Positions 1 to 9,854 of a stretch of 64,000 nucleotides of DNA are shown here, piece after piece (within the stretch, counting starts at the first letter, position 1; each line of letters starts with the position of its first letter). The stretch is from a bacterium (lineage in GTDB: Bacteria; Vulcanimicrobiota; JABDET01): contig JAKAVV010000001.1 of assembly GCA_021817145.1 (NCBI GenBank), forward strand, positions 62,001-126,000. The letters run 5' to 3'. The notes under the pieces were generated by a model, which was not told the origin of the DNA, did no database searches, and saw only the letters and a program-made list of their open reading frames with translations. The translations under genes and the position numbers were made by a program.

Positions 1-404
1 GAGCCTTGATCACTGCCAGGTTTGCTCTTGAACAGGGAAGAGGGGTGTTCGCTCTTCCCGGCATCCCTGGGAATCCTTTATCAAAAGGAACAAATGGTTT
101 AATTCAAGCGGGAGGAAAGCTTGTGCAGGAAATAAAGGATATCCTTGAAGAATTTCCTTCTGAAGTGAGTTCTCTGCTGAATTTAGAAGCAGTAGAAAAA
201 TCTTTAAAAGAGGGGGAGAAATTGCCTGAAGAAAACGTGGCAAGAGAAATTTTGAGATTGTTGAGTCCAAAAGAGGGAGTTTGCATTGAGGATCTGGTTT
301 GCCGCATGAGTCTTCCTGTTTCAAAACTTTCATCTGCTCTCGTGTTTCTGGAAATGAAAGGATACGTTTCCAGGCTTCCAGGGAATTTTTACGTGAAATT
401 ATGA
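1..404 (+). CDS. dprA: DNA processing protein DprA, C-terminal part (5' truncated by window edge)
   Basis: The frame is open to the window edge, so the TTG at 6 in the ORF track is not the real start. Visible residues (LITARFALEQGR, VFALPGIPGNP, SKGTNGLIQAGG) are the end of the Rossmann-like DprA/Smf domain, which binds single-stranded DNA and loads RecA during natural transformation. About 60 residues at the C-terminus (ISPxEGVCIEDLVCRMSLP type) fit the DprA winged-helix domain. The stop overlaps the topA start as ATGA. The dprA-topA-trmFO order is common in Gram-positive and related lineages. Only the C-terminal third is seen, so catalytic or binding completeness cannot be judged. Confidence 0.93.
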   Translation, partial: ALITARFALEQGRGVFALPGIPGNPLSKGTNGLIQAGGKLVQEIKDILEEFPSEVSSLLNLEAVEKSLKEGEKLPEENVAREILRLLSPKEGVCIEDLVCRMSLPVSKLSSALVFLEMKGYVSRLPGNFYVKL

Positions 405-2542
405 GCTCTTTGATCATTGTAGAATCTCCAGCAAAAGCGCGGACAATTAAGAAGTTCCTTTCAAAAGGATACGAAGTAAAAGCTTCTATGGGACATATTC
501 GAGATCTTCCCAAAAGCCAGTTAGGGGTAGATGTTGGAAATCATTTTACTCCCAAGTATATTGTGATTAAAGGGAAAAACAAAATTATTAAAGAGTTGAA
601 AGCTGCGGCTAAAGATTCAAAGCAGATTTTCCTGGCAACAGATCCTGATCGAGAAGGGGAAGCGATTGCATGGCATTTAAGCGAGATTTTAGGAATTGAA
701 AAAGACGCGAAACGAATTGAACTGCGCGAAATTACGAAAACAGCTCTCCAGAATGCTTTAAAGCAAGCGAAGCGCCTGGATCAAGATAAAGTTAATGCTC
801 AGCAGGCAAGAAGAGTTTTAGATCGTCTGGTAGGATATAAATTAAGTCCTTTGCTCTGGAGTAAGATAAAACGAGGGTTAAGCGCTGGAAGAGTTCAATC
901 TGTAGCTGTTAAGCTGATCTGCGAAAGAGAAAAAGAGGTTCAAGCTTTTGTTCCTGAGGAGTACTGGACTCTGGGAGCCCATCTTTTTAAAAAGGAAGGG
1001 GATTCTTCTATTTTTTCCGCCCTTTTGTCAAAGATCAAGGGTGAAAAGGCTGTTCTTCCTGATGAAACAAGAACCCAGGAAGTGGTTCAAGCCTTGACAG
1101 GAAAACCGTTTGTAGTTTCTGCGATTCTTGAGAAAGAGCAGAGAAGAAATCCTCCTCCTCCTTTTATTACCAGTACTCTGCAGCAAGATGCCAGCCGAAA
1201 GTTAGGGTTTAAAGTTTCTAGGACTATGAGTATTGCTCAACAGTTGTATGAAGGACTTGATATTGGAGAAGAAGGAACAGTTGGATTGATTACTTATATG
1301 AGAACTGACTCTACTCGAGTCGCAGAATACGCTCAAAAAGAAGCCCAAGAGTTTATTCTTCAAAAATTTTCAGAAGAGTACTGGTTAGGGAAGATTTTTA
1401 AGATAAGGGAAGGGGCTCAAGATGCTCATGAGGCAATTCGCACAACCAGCGTTTTTAGAACCCCTGAGAAATTGAAACCTTATTTAAATCGAGATCAATA
1501 TCGTTTGTATCGTTTAATATGGGAAAGATTTTTAGCCAGTCAGATGAGCCCTGCTCTTTTTGACGTTAAAACAATTGAAATTAAATCTGGCGAGTATGAA
1601 TTTAAAGCCACTGGAAGCACATTGAAGTTTCCTGGATTTTTAGCTGTTTATCAGGAAGCGAATGAGGCGACCCGCCGTTTGCGAGCGAGCAGCGCGGATC
1701 CTCAGGAGCCTTATCAGGAAGCAGCTGATGTCGAGTCTTCAGAGGATCAAGACAAAGCGAGTCTCCCTGAATTGAAAGAAAATGAGCTCTTAAACCTGGA
1801 AAAACTTGAACCTAAACAGCATTTTACTCAGCCCCCTCCTCGTTATACAGAAGCAAGCCTTGTCAAAACACTTGAGGAAAATGGAATTGGAAGGCCTTCT
1901 ACTTATGCTCCTATTATTGAAACGATTTTGCAGAGGAGATATGTTGCCATTGAGAACAAGCACTTTCTTCCGACACAGTTAGGATTTATCGTGACAGAGA
2001 CTCTCGAAAAAAATTTCTCTGATATTTTGAATGTGGATTTTACGGCTGCCATGGAAAATAAGCTGGATGCCGTGGAAGAAGGGAAATTGAACTGGGTGGA
2101 TCTCCTTTCAGAATTTTATCCTTCTTTTGAAGGGGCATTAAAAGAAGCTCAAATTCATCTGGAAAGAGTTAAAGTTGAGCCTGTTGTGATTGAGGAAACC
2201 TGCCCAAATTGTGGAAGAAATTTAGTGATTCGTGAAGGAAGATTCGGTCAGTTCATTGCCTGTCCAGGGTATCCAGAGTGCCGCTACACAAAAGGGATTT
2301 CAAAAGGAACAGGAATTTCATGTCCTGAGCCAGGCTGCACAGGAGAGATTTTGCAATTAAAAACAAAAAAAGGAAGAGCGTTCTATGGCTGCAGCCGTTA
2401 CCCCGATTGTCAGTTCAGAAGCTGGAATAAGCCTTCTTCCGAAAAGTGTCCTCAGTGCAGCTCTCTTTTATTTGAAAAAAACAGTAAAAATGGAAAAGTT
2501 GGACTGGTGTGTTTAAAAGAGGGATGCGGGTACAAAAACTGA
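401..2542 (+). CDS. topA: DNA topoisomerase I
   Basis: Type IA topoisomerase that relaxes negative supercoils through a 5'-phosphotyrosine intermediate. I start it at ATG 401 (MSSLIIVESPAKA), not at the track start 299, because the Toprim domain begins here and the ATG overlaps the dprA stop. The Toprim motif DPDREGEAIAWHL is near residue 80. The active-site tyrosine lies in TYMRTDSTR, about residue 299. The C-terminus carries three four-cysteine zinc ribbons (CPNCGR..., CPEPGCTG..., CPQCSS...) that help bind single-stranded DNA. Length (713 aa) is usual for bacterial TopA. It overlaps trmFO by 19 bp, implying one transcript. Confidence 0.97.
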   Translation: MSSLIIVESPAKARTIKKFLSKGYEVKASMGHIRDLPKSQLGVDVGNHFTPKYIVIKGKNKIIKELKAAAKDSKQIFLATDPDREGEAIAWHLSEILGIEKDAKRIELREITKTALQNALKQAKRLDQDKVNAQQARRVLDRLVGYKLSPLLWSKIKRGLSAGRVQSVAVKLICEREKEVQAFVPEEYWTLGAHLFKKEGDSSIFSALLSKIKGEKAVLPDETRTQEVVQALTGKPFVVSAILEKEQRRNPPPPFITSTLQQDASRKLGFKVSRTMSIAQQLYEGLDIGEEGTVGLITYMRTDSTRVAEYAQKEAQEFILQKFSEEYWLGKIFKIREGAQDAHEAIRTTSVFRTPEKLKPYLNRDQYRLYRLIWERFLASQMSPALFDVKTIEIKSGEYEFKATGSTLKFPGFLAVYQEANEATRRLRASSADPQEPYQEAADVESSEDQDKASLPELKENELLNLEKLEPKQHFTQPPPRYTEASLVKTLEENGIGRPSTYAPIIETILQRRYVAIENKHFLPTQLGFIVTETLEKNFSDILNVDFTAAMENKLDAVEEGKLNWVDLLSEFYPSFEGALKEAQIHLERVKVEPVVIEETCPNCGRNLVIREGRFGQFIACPGYPECRYTKGISKGTGISCPEPGCTGEILQLKTKKGRAFYGCSRYPDCQFRSWNKPSSEKCPQCSSLLFEKNSKNGKVGLVCLKEGCGYKN

Positions 2543-3852
2543 CGATCATTGGTGGAGGGCTGGCAGGGTGCGAAGCAGCCTGGCAGGCAGCTGAGCTTGG
2601 GGTCGAAGTTGAACTTTATGAGATGCGCCCCGCAGTTTTAACTTTAGTTCATAAAACGGATCTTTTAGCAGAGTTGGTTTGTTCTAACTCTCTTGGAGTA
2701 AATGATCCAATGAAAGCCCCTGGGCTTCTGAAAGAAGAGTTGAGGAAAGTTGGCTCTTTATTGTTAAAAGCAGCAGATTCCTGTTCCATTCCAGCAGGTC
2801 AAGCTCTTGCCGTAGATCGTGGAGAGTTTTCTAAAAAAGTGACGGATTTGATTTCCAGCCACCCGGGGATACAAGTGATTCGAAAAGAGGTTCAAGAGAT
2901 CCCAGAAGGGGTATGCATTATTGCCACAGGTCCATTAACCAGCCCTGCTTTCAGTTCTTCTCTTAAATTTCTCTGCGGAGATTATTTGTATTATTATGAT
3001 GCTTCTGCTCCTATTGTTACAGGAGAAAGTTTGGATCTGTCGAAATTATATCACGGCTGTCGTTATGGTCGTGGAAATGAAAAAGCATATTTGAACTCCC
3101 CTTTTACAAAGGAAGAGTACCTGAATTTTGCAGCAGCCATTCAAACCAGTGAAAGAGTTCCTTATGCTCCTCATGAAGACCCTAAGTTTTTTGAAGGATG
3201 CATGCCGATTGAAGAAAAAGTGGATCGAGGAATTGACACGCTCAGGTTTGGCGCTATGAAACCTGTTGGACTTCCTGTTCCAGGAACAGGAAAAGAACCT
3301 TATGCCGTGGTCCAGCTTCGTCTTGAAAATCAGGAAGGAACCATGTATAATTTAGTTGGATTTCAGACCCGAATGAAATGGGGGGAGCAGGCGCGGATTT
3401 TCCACATGATTCCAGGGCTTGAGAAGGCTGAGTTTGTGAGATACGGAGTGATGCATCGAAATATTTTCATCTCTGCGCCGACTTTGCTTTCTCCGACTTT
3501 GCAATTAAAAACGAATCCTCTCCTTTTTTTTGCTGGTCAGATTACCGGAGTTGAAGGATATGTTGAAGATATTGCTTCTGGTTATTTAGCAGGAGTGAAT
3601 GCTGCTTTATACATGACAGGGATGAAGCCGATTCTGTTTCCAGAAACAACGGCTGTAGGGTCTCTTATCCATTATATTACCCATGCCCGTTCAAAAGATT
3701 TTCAACCCATGAGCATCAATTTCAGTTTGTTTCCTCCCCTTCCTTTTTCTGTTAAAGATAAAGCCTTGCGCCAGAAGCTTACAGCAGAAAGGGCATTAAA
3801 GGATTTGGAACAATTTAATCAATATTCAAGAAAGGGGGTTTATGCATCATGA
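2524..3852 (+). CDS. trmFO: Methylenetetrahydrofolate-tRNA-(uracil-5-)-methyltransferase
   Basis: FAD- and folate-dependent enzyme that makes m5U54 in the tRNA T-loop. The N-terminal FAD-binding signature [18 protein letters not shown] is clear, followed by ELYEMRP and the family-typical [22 protein letters not shown]. The C-terminal region has [18 protein letters not shown]. At 442 aa it matches the usual 435-450 aa. I prefer ATG 2524 over the upstream GTG 2509, since it lies directly before the conserved N-terminus and follows an AGAGGG motif. It overlaps topA by 19 bp, and its TGA overlaps the hslV ATG. Confidence 0.97.
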   Translation: MRVQKLTIIGGGLAGCEAAWQAAELGVEVELYEMRPAVLTLVHKTDLLAELVCSNSLGVNDPMKAPGLLKEELRKVGSLLLKAADSCSIPAGQALAVDRGEFSKKVTDLISSHPGIQVIRKEVQEIPEGVCIIATGPLTSPAFSSSLKFLCGDYLYYYDASAPIVTGESLDLSKLYHGCRYGRGNEKAYLNSPFTKEEYLNFAAAIQTSERVPYAPHEDPKFFEGCMPIEEKVDRGIDTLRFGAMKPVGLPVPGTGKEPYAVVQLRLENQEGTMYNLVGFQTRMKWGEQARIFHMIPGLEKAEFVRYGVMHRNIFISAPTLLSPTLQLKTNPLLFFAGQITGVEGYVEDIASGYLAGVNAALYMTGMKPILFPETTAVGSLIHYITHARSKDFQPMSINFSLFPPLPFSVKDKALRQKLTAERALKDLEQFNQYSRKGVYAS

Positions 3853-4370
3853 CAACCGTTGTGGCTGTGATTAAAGACGGAAAAGTAGCGATGTGCGGAG
3901 ATGGGCAGGTAACCATGAATCAAACGGTTATCAAACATAAAGCTAAAAAGATTAGAAAAATGTTCGAGGGGAAAGTTTTGGCGGGATTTGCCGGTTCAGC
4001 TGCAGATGGGCTTGCCTTGTTTGAAAAGTTTGAAAAAAAGCTGGAAGAATATCATGGGAATCTCCCAAGAGCATGCGTAGAGCTGGCAAAAGAATGGAGG
4101 ATGGATAAAGCGCTGAGAAGGCTTGAAGCTCTTCTGCTGGCCGCAGACAAAGATCATCTTTTCGTTCTTTCTGGAACAGGAGATGTTGTGGAACCGGATG
4201 AAGGGGTCGCTGGAATTGGATCGGGTTCCCCTTATGCAATTGCTTCGGCGAGAGCCCTTGTTAAACATTCTTCTTTGACTGCTCGTGAAATCGCTGAAGA
4301 ATCTCTTAAAATAGCGGCTGATATCTGCATTTATACGAATCAGGTCTTAACAATAGAGGAACTGCTTTGA
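3849..4370 (+). CDS. hslV: ATP-dependent protease proteolytic subunit HslV (ClpQ)
   Basis: Proteasome-like threonine protease forming the dodecameric core of HslVU. After Met removal the N-terminus would be [19 protein letters not shown], so the catalytic Thr is present, and the GDGQVT and [14 protein letters not shown] blocks are family hallmarks. The 173 aa length is normal. Start and stop overlap trmFO and the downstream kinase by 4 bp each. The ATPase partner HslU, usually the next gene, is not adjacent; a sensor kinase sits there instead, and no hslU occurs elsewhere in this window. Confidence 0.95.
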   Translation: MTTVVAVIKDGKVAMCGDGQVTMNQTVIKHKAKKIRKMFEGKVLAGFAGSAADGLALFEKFEKKLEEYHGNLPRACVELAKEWRMDKALRRLEALLLAADKDHLFVLSGTGDVVEPDEGVAGIGSGSPYAIASARALVKHSSLTAREIAEESLKIAADICIYTNQVLTIEELL

Positions 4371-6592
4371 GTTTGAGTTTTGTTATTCCTCTGTCTGTTT
4401 TAATGGCGCTGCTGCTTGCGATACTAGCCTGGCTCTCTTTATCGCGGCAGTTTGACCAGAGGGTCTTAAAAATGAAAGAAAAGACCGAACAGGAAATGGC
4501 TGATCAGCTGCATAAATATCAAGATTCTCTTCAAACTCAGAGGATTTTATATGAAAAAGTCCAGCAGAGATTGGAAGAAATTTCCACTCTTCACAGGATT
4601 GCCATGACTTTGAATTCAACTCTTTCTCTCCCTGAAGTGATGCAGCAGGCGCTCAGAGAAATGGTTCGAATTTTTAAAGCGGAGTCAGGGGGGATTTTTT
4701 TAAAAGATAAAAATAAAAGCGAATTGATCCTCCAGGAGGGTTTTGGTTTTCCTAAAATTTCGGTCTCTCTTCCTGTGGGACAAGGGATTGCCGGAGTTGT
4801 TTTTCAGCAGAACTCTCCTTTTTTGATTTCAGATGTCAAAAGCGAAAGAACGATTGATCCAGCTTATTTGATTCGGCGGAGTGTCAGCTCTATTATGGCT
4901 GCTCCTTTAATTGTTCGGGGAAGGATCATTGGAACAGTTGAGCTGCATCACACACTTTCTTCTTACTTTAAAGATGAAGATCTGAAATTGTTCGAAGTGA
5001 TCTCTTCTTCTCTTGCCATGGCGATCGATAATGCTAAATTATATCAGGAATCCAGCGAAAATTTAGAAAAAAGGCTGGACGAGCTGTTTACTTTGTATCA
5101 CGTTACACAGGTCGTTTCTTCCAGTTTGAATCCTGATATTATTCTCCACCGCCTCCAGAATTTGATTCGGCAGACTTTAAAGGCAAGCGATACGGCTGTT
5201 CTTCTAGAAGGGGATTCTGATATTGCGTATCTTTTGAGCATTAAAGAATTTTCAGCTTCTTTGTTAGAAGGAATTCCTCTTTTCTTTTCAGATGCGAAAA
5301 AGCAGGAATTTTTTAAGTCATGGATTGAAAAAAATGAGCCTGTTTGTTCTTTTGGAATTGTTCCTATTCTCATTGATCGAAAGTTAGGGGGAATTATAAG
5401 AATTTGTTATCGAGAACAGCATGATTTTATTGAAGAAGAAGCAAGACTTCTTCTTGCCCTTGCCCAGCAGGCTGGTATTGCCATAAAAAACGCCAGACTG
5501 TATGAAGAGGTTGTGAAAGAGAAAAAGCTTCTGGACTCCTTGTTCACTTCTATTGCTGATGGGGTGATAACCACAGACCAGAGATTGAATATCCTTTCTG
5601 TGAATCCCGCTGTGGAGAAAATTTTGGGCTGGAAAGAAGCAGAGCTGATGAACTCCCCTTTCCAAGAGATTTTTCATGTTGACATGAGTCTTCAGGATAA
5701 TGAGAAAGGGAATTCGTCTGTTCCTATTTATCGGGAGTTTCTTGTTAAAGCAAAAGATGGCTCTGAGAAATTTTTATCTCTTGTCTTTTCCCCTCTCCGT
5801 GGAGAAAGTGGAGATCTGCTGGGATTTGTTTCTGTGTTCAGGGATATTTCCAAGATTAAAGAGATGGAGCAGATGAAATCTGATTTTATTTCCACGGTTT
5901 CTCATGAGCTGCGCACTCCCCTTACTTCTATTAAAGGATATATTGCCACTCTTCTGCATCCTGCCACACAATTTGATCAGAGCACACAGAGAGAATTTTT
6001 GCAAATTATGAACCGAGAAGTGGACCGATTAAGCGGATTAATTTCCGATCTTTTGGAAGTGTCTAGAATTGAATCCGAGAAGTTCCATACCAATCCTAAA
6101 TTTTCAGATTTAATGCCGATTATCAGGCAGATGATTGAGAAATATAAACAGATGCACCCAAAATATGGCTTTTCCTATTCTGGTCCTGATGCTGTTGAGT
6201 TGGAGTTTGACGGGAACCAGATCGAGTATGTTTTGCAGCATCTGTTGAACAATGCGGTTAAATATTCTCCTAAAGGCGGAGATGTGGAGGTGCAAATTCA
6301 GCCTGAAGGGGATAGGATTTGCGTCAGCATCAAAGACCAGGGAGTTGGTATTCCTTTTGATGAACAAGAGAAGATATTTGATCGGTTTCATCGAGTGGAC
6401 AATCGCCCTACTCGATGGGCTTACGGCTGGGGTTTAGGGCTTTTTATTGCTAAAAAAGTGATAGAGGCGCACGGCGGCAAAATTTGGGTAGAATCTATTT
6501 TAGGCGGAGGATCTAAATTTATTTTTACGCTGCCACTTAAAAATGGAGGGGAGAAGATCAATGATAAGTCATCCCATCATTCTCGTCATTGA
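4367..6592 (+). CDS. Membrane-anchored GAF-GAF-PAS sensor histidine kinase
   Basis: Hybrid-free histidine kinase of 741 aa. Order seen: one N-terminal transmembrane helix (about residues 4-24), a short coiled coil, a GAF domain (about 75-225), a second GAF-like domain (about 235-380), PAS (about 385-500), HisKA with [14 protein letters not shown] (His513), and an HATPase domain with NNAVKYS, DQGVGIP and [11 protein letters not shown]. The start is TTG 4367, preceded by AGAGGAA and overlapping the hslV stop. It overlaps a receiver gene by 32 bp and a second receiver follows, so the three probably form one phosphorelay. The signal sensed is unknown; GAF and PAS suggest a small molecule or redox cue. 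Confidence 0.9.
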   Translation: MSLSFVIPLSVLMALLLAILAWLSLSRQFDQRVLKMKEKTEQEMADQLHKYQDSLQTQRILYEKVQQRLEEISTLHRIAMTLNSTLSLPEVMQQALREMVRIFKAESGGIFLKDKNKSELILQEGFGFPKISVSLPVGQGIAGVVFQQNSPFLISDVKSERTIDPAYLIRRSVSSIMAAPLIVRGRIIGTVELHHTLSSYFKDEDLKLFEVISSSLAMAIDNAKLYQESSENLEKRLDELFTLYHVTQVVSSSLNPDIILHRLQNLIRQTLKASDTAVLLEGDSDIAYLLSIKEFSASLLEGIPLFFSDAKKQEFFKSWIEKNEPVCSFGIVPILIDRKLGGIIRICYREQHDFIEEEARLLLALAQQAGIAIKNARLYEEVVKEKKLLDSLFTSIADGVITTDQRLNILSVNPAVEKILGWKEAELMNSPFQEIFHVDMSLQDNEKGNSSVPIYREFLVKAKDGSEKFLSLVFSPLRGESGDLLGFVSVFRDISKIKEMEQMKSDFISTVSHELRTPLTSIKGYIATLLHPATQFDQSTQREFLQIMNREVDRLSGLISDLLEVSRIESEKFHTNPKFSDLMPIIRQMIEKYKQMHPKYGFSYSGPDAVELEFDGNQIEYVLQHLLNNAVKYSPKGGDVEVQIQPEGDRICVSIKDQGVGIPFDEQEKIFDRFHRVDNRPTRWAYGWGLGLFIAKKVIEAHGGKIWVESILGGGSKFIFTLPLKNGGEKINDKSSHHSRH

Positions 6593-6929
6593 AGACGATG
6601 AGAGCATCGCGAATTTAATTAAAATCAATCTGGATTTGACAGGGTTTAAGACCATTCTTGCTGGCGATGGAGATATCGCTGTTCAGTTGTTTGATGCAAA
6701 TCCGGTTTCACTTGTTCTATTGGATTTAATGCTGCCAGGAAAAGATGGTTGGGAGGTTTTGGAGCATATCAAATCAAAAGGAAACGGAAAGATTCCTGTG
6801 ATCGTGACATCTGCTAAAACTCAAAGATCTGATTTTGAGAAAGGAGCTGATATGGGGGTTGTTGATTATGTGACAAAACCTTTTGACCCGTATGATTTAA
6901 TCCAGAGGATTAAAGGAATTCTTTCGTGA
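6561..6929 (+). CDS. Stand-alone response regulator receiver protein
   Basis: A single receiver domain of 122 aa with no output domain. Acidic pair EDD at 11-13, phosphoacceptor Asp55 in LLDLMLPGKDGW, Thr/Ser at IVTSAKT and Lys in TKPFDPYD are all present. I start at ATG 6561, which follows GGAGGGGAGAAGATCA, rather than the track ATG at 6543. The 5' end lies inside the histidine kinase gene, implying translational coupling. Like CheY/Spo0F-type proteins it would act by protein contact or as a phosphate shuttle. Confidence 0.9.
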   Translation: MISHPIILVIEDDESIANLIKINLDLTGFKTILAGDGDIAVQLFDANPVSLVLLDLMLPGKDGWEVLEHIKSKGNGKIPVIVTSAKTQRSDFEKGADMGVVDYVTKPFDPYDLIQRIKGILS

Positions 6930-7294
6930 GCGCAAAAAAAATTTTAATTGTTGAGGATGAAGAAGTTGTTCGGCGGTTTATTAAGATTTCGCTTGAATTT
7001 GAAGGTTTTAAAGTTTACGAAGCTTCCAATGGTGAAGAAGGGATTATTTCTGTTCAAAAGGAGCTGCCTGATCTGATTATTACAGATTTAATGATGCCTG
7101 AAATGGATGGGGTTGCATTCTACAAGAAAATGAAAGAGGAGAAAGAAACGATGAGCATTCCCATTATTGTTTTAACGGCAAAAGACACTTTCCAAGATAT
7201 TCATGAAGCTTATAAGACAGGGGTTGTTATCTATTTAACAAAGCCGTTTGATCCGGGAATGCTGGTTCAGAGAGTCCATGAAATCCTCTCCTGA
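6926..7294 (+). CDS. Stand-alone response regulator receiver protein
   Basis: A second receiver-only protein (122 aa) immediately after the first, starting at GTG inside a GTGA overlap. Asp54 in ITDLMMPEMDG is the expected phosphorylation site; EDE at 10-12 and LTKPFDPGM complete the active site. It is clearly diverged from its neighbour, so the pair may split the kinase signal or act in series. Its end overlaps the mutS start by 17 bp. No DNA-binding or enzymatic output is encoded beside it, except possibly the diguanylate cyclase after mutS. Confidence 0.9.
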   Translation: MSAKKILIVEDEEVVRRFIKISLEFEGFKVYEASNGEEGIISVQKELPDLIITDLMMPEMDGVAFYKKMKEEKETMSIPIIVLTAKDTFQDIHEAYKTGVVIYLTKPFDPGMLVQRVHEILS

Positions 7295-9854
7295 AACTTT
7301 TCCAGCGCCTCAACCCTCTTTTACTCCTCTCCTGGATCAATATTTTGATTTAAAAAAAAAGTGCTCTGATTCTCTGCTTTTATTCAGAGTCGGAGACTTT
7401 TACGAGGCTTATGGTGAAGATGGGGAAAGATTAAGTTCTGCCCTTGATATTGTTTTAACAGGTAAAGAGGTTCGAGGCGTTCGAGTTCCAATGGCTGGTT
7501 TTCCTTATCATACCCTTGACAATCATTTAAAAACTCTGCTTACTCAAGGATATAAAGTGGCGGTCTCAGAACAGATGGAAGATGCTTCTCGAAGCTCAGG
7601 ATTGATTGAGCGGAATATCGTGCGTTTTTTGACCCCAGGGACCATCCTTGAAGGGGATTTGTTAAATGAAAAAGAGTTTAATTTTATTTTAGCGATTTTC
7701 CCGGATGGGAAAGAAATAGGATTATCCTGGGCTGATGTTTCAACTGGGGATTGGAAGGCAGCTGTTATTCCTGAAGATAAAGCTCTTTTCTTTCAGGAAT
7801 TTCTAAAGATTTCCCCTAAAGAGGTTCTTCTTCCCGAAAACTTTTTTCGTAAAGATTGGTTCCAGGAGGAATCCGTAAAACTCTCTTTTTTCCCGTTTGA
7901 ATCATCCCTTGAGCAGCAGCAGGGATATTCACATCTGCCTGTTTCAGCCCAAAAAGCCTGTTTGTTCTTAAAGAGATATTTCCAGGAAATTTACAGGGGA
8001 AATCTTCCCAAGCTGCAGATTCCCGTTTTTCATCCGATACATCAATATATGGTTCTGGATCCAGCGGCTTGTCGAAATTTAGAACTGCTCGAGAATTTAT
8101 CTGCAGGAGGAAAAGAGGGGAGTCTGCTGCATCTTCTGGATCAAACGAAAACTCCGATGGGCGGGAGACTGCTGCGTCAGTGGCTTCTCTATCCTCTTCT
8201 GGATTTAAAAGAGATTGCGTACCGCCAGGATGCTGTAGAAGAGCTCTTGAAACAGTCTTTTCTGCTGGCAGATTTGCAAAATTCTTTATCCCGTATTGGG
8301 GATTTGGAGCGCATTTTATCCCGTGTTTTATTCCAAACAGCGAATGCGAGAGATTTACTTTCCATGAAGGTAATTTTGCAGGAGATTCCGCTTCTAATTC
8401 GTCTGCTTGCGTCCTGCCAGGCTCCGGCTCATCAAAAGTTTCTTCTGGAAATGCCTGATTTTTCTTCTTTGACAGTTTTGCTCGAAAAAGGGATCTCTTC
8501 TGATCCTCCTCTGAGTTTAAAAGAGGGGGGATTGATCAAAGAAGGGTTTCATCCTGAACTGGATGTTTTAAAAAAAGATTTAAAAGAGGCGGTAAACTGG
8601 ATCGCTGAATTGGAAGAAAAAGAGAGAAAAGAAACAGGAATTAAGTCTTTAAGAGTCGGTTTTAATCAGGTTTTTGGCTATTATCTTGAAGTTACAAAAT
8701 CAAATTTGTCTCTGGTTCCTTCTCGCTATATCAGGAAACAAACTCTTGCCAATGCGGAGCGGTATGTGACAGAAGAGTTGAAAAAGCAAGAAGCGCGAAT
8801 TTTATCGCTTCAAGAAAGAGTCAAATTTCTGGAATATGAAATTTTCTGCGAAATCCGCGGTGAAGTAAAAAAACAGGATGAAGCTCTCAAGAAAGGGGCG
8901 AATTTACTTGCCCAGCTTGACTGTTTTGTCAGTTTTGCTTTTCTAGCTCTTCATTATCGTTTTACTCGACCTGTTGTGGATGATGGGGATCTTCTCAGCA
9001 TTTCCGCAGGACGTCATCCTGTTGTTGAGTCTTTCTCTAAGGAGCCATTTATCCCTAATGATGTTTGTCTTTATCCAGAGGCTCGCCTTTTTGTGATTAC
9101 AGGACCGAATATGGCGGGAAAGTCCACTTTTCTGCGCCAAACCGCTTTAATCGTGATTCTTGCTCAGATGGGGAGTTTTGTTCCTGCTGACGCGGCTCAA
9201 ATTGGCGCCCTGGACAGGATTTTTACTCGGATTGGATCGTCTGATGATCTTCACCATGGGGAATCCACTTTTTTTGTTGAAATGAAGGAATGCGCTGAAA
9301 TTTTGAGAAATGCTGGGGAAAAAAGTATGGTTTTGCTGGATGAAGTGGGTAGAGGGACAGGCACTTATGATGGATTGAGTTTAGCCTGGGCTGTATCAGA
9401 AGCTCTTTTGAGAACAGAAGCTAAAGTTCTTTTTGCCACTCATTATCATGAAATGACTGATCTGGCCGATCTTTATCCTGCTGTAAAGAATTTTACAGTT
9501 GCTGTTGAAGAGAGAGGAGATGAACTAATTTTTTTAAGAAAAATTTTACCAGGTTCGTCTAATAAAAGTTATGGAATTCAAGTGGCTCGTCTTGCTGGCA
9601 TTCCTGAATCTGTTGTTAAAAGAGCGGGAGAGATCCTTGTTTCCCTTGAAACTCAGAGCCCTTCGAAATCTCGGAGTTTTTCAACTCGCCGCGCTTTTTC
9701 TATTCCTTCTTCCAGCTCTGTTCAGCTGCATCTTTTTTCTTGCGACCAGCATCCTGTTTTAGAGCGATTGAGAACTTTGGATCTCAATCACATCACTGCT
9801 ATAGAAGCTTTAAATTTGCTAGATCGGTGGAAAAAGGAGTATTGTAAAGAATGA
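7278..9854 (+). CDS. mutS: DNA mismatch repair protein MutS
   Basis: Mismatch sensor ATPase, 858 aa from ATG 7278 (MKSSPETFP); the track start 7248 would run 10 codons further into the receiver gene. The mismatch-reading Phe-x-Glu motif is in RVGDFYEAYGEDG near residue 45. Walker A is GPNMAGKST at about 609-617, and the Walker B/signature region is DEVGRGTGTYDGLSLAWA, followed by ATHYHEMTDL. Domain order and length match MutS1, not MutS2. It overlaps the diguanylate cyclase by 4 bp; mutL follows that gene, so mutS and mutL share an operon interrupted by a signalling gene. Confidence 0.97.
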   Translation: MKSSPETFPAPQPSFTPLLDQYFDLKKKCSDSLLLFRVGDFYEAYGEDGERLSSALDIVLTGKEVRGVRVPMAGFPYHTLDNHLKTLLTQGYKVAVSEQMEDASRSSGLIERNIVRFLTPGTILEGDLLNEKEFNFILAIFPDGKEIGLSWADVSTGDWKAAVIPEDKALFFQEFLKISPKEVLLPENFFRKDWFQEESVKLSFFPFESSLEQQQGYSHLPVSAQKACLFLKRYFQEIYRGNLPKLQIPVFHPIHQYMVLDPAACRNLELLENLSAGGKEGSLLHLLDQTKTPMGGRLLRQWLLYPLLDLKEIAYRQDAVEELLKQSFLLADLQNSLSRIGDLERILSRVLFQTANARDLLSMKVILQEIPLLIRLLASCQAPAHQKFLLEMPDFSSLTVLLEKGISSDPPLSLKEGGLIKEGFHPELDVLKKDLKEAVNWIAELEEKERKETGIKSLRVGFNQVFGYYLEVTKSNLSLVPSRYIRKQTLANAERYVTEELKKQEARILSLQERVKFLEYEIFCEIRGEVKKQDEALKKGANLLAQLDCFVSFAFLALHYRFTRPVVDDGDLLSISAGRHPVVESFSKEPFIPNDVCLYPEARLFVITGPNMAGKSTFLRQTALIVILAQMGSFVPADAAQIGALDRIFTRIGSSDDLHHGESTFFVEMKECAEILRNAGEKSMVLLDEVGRGTGTYDGLSLAWAVSEALLRTEAKVLFATHYHEMTDLADLYPAVKNFTVAVEERGDELIFLRKILPGSSNKSYGIQVARLAGIPESVVKRAGEILVSLETQSPSKSRSFSTRRAFSIPSSSSVQLHLFSCDQHPVLERLRTLDLNHITAIEALNLLDRWKKEYCKE

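Noticed and set aside
8069-8458. 129-aa ORF inside mutS
   Set aside because: Shadow in another frame of the conserved MutS coding region; no SD or family resemblance.
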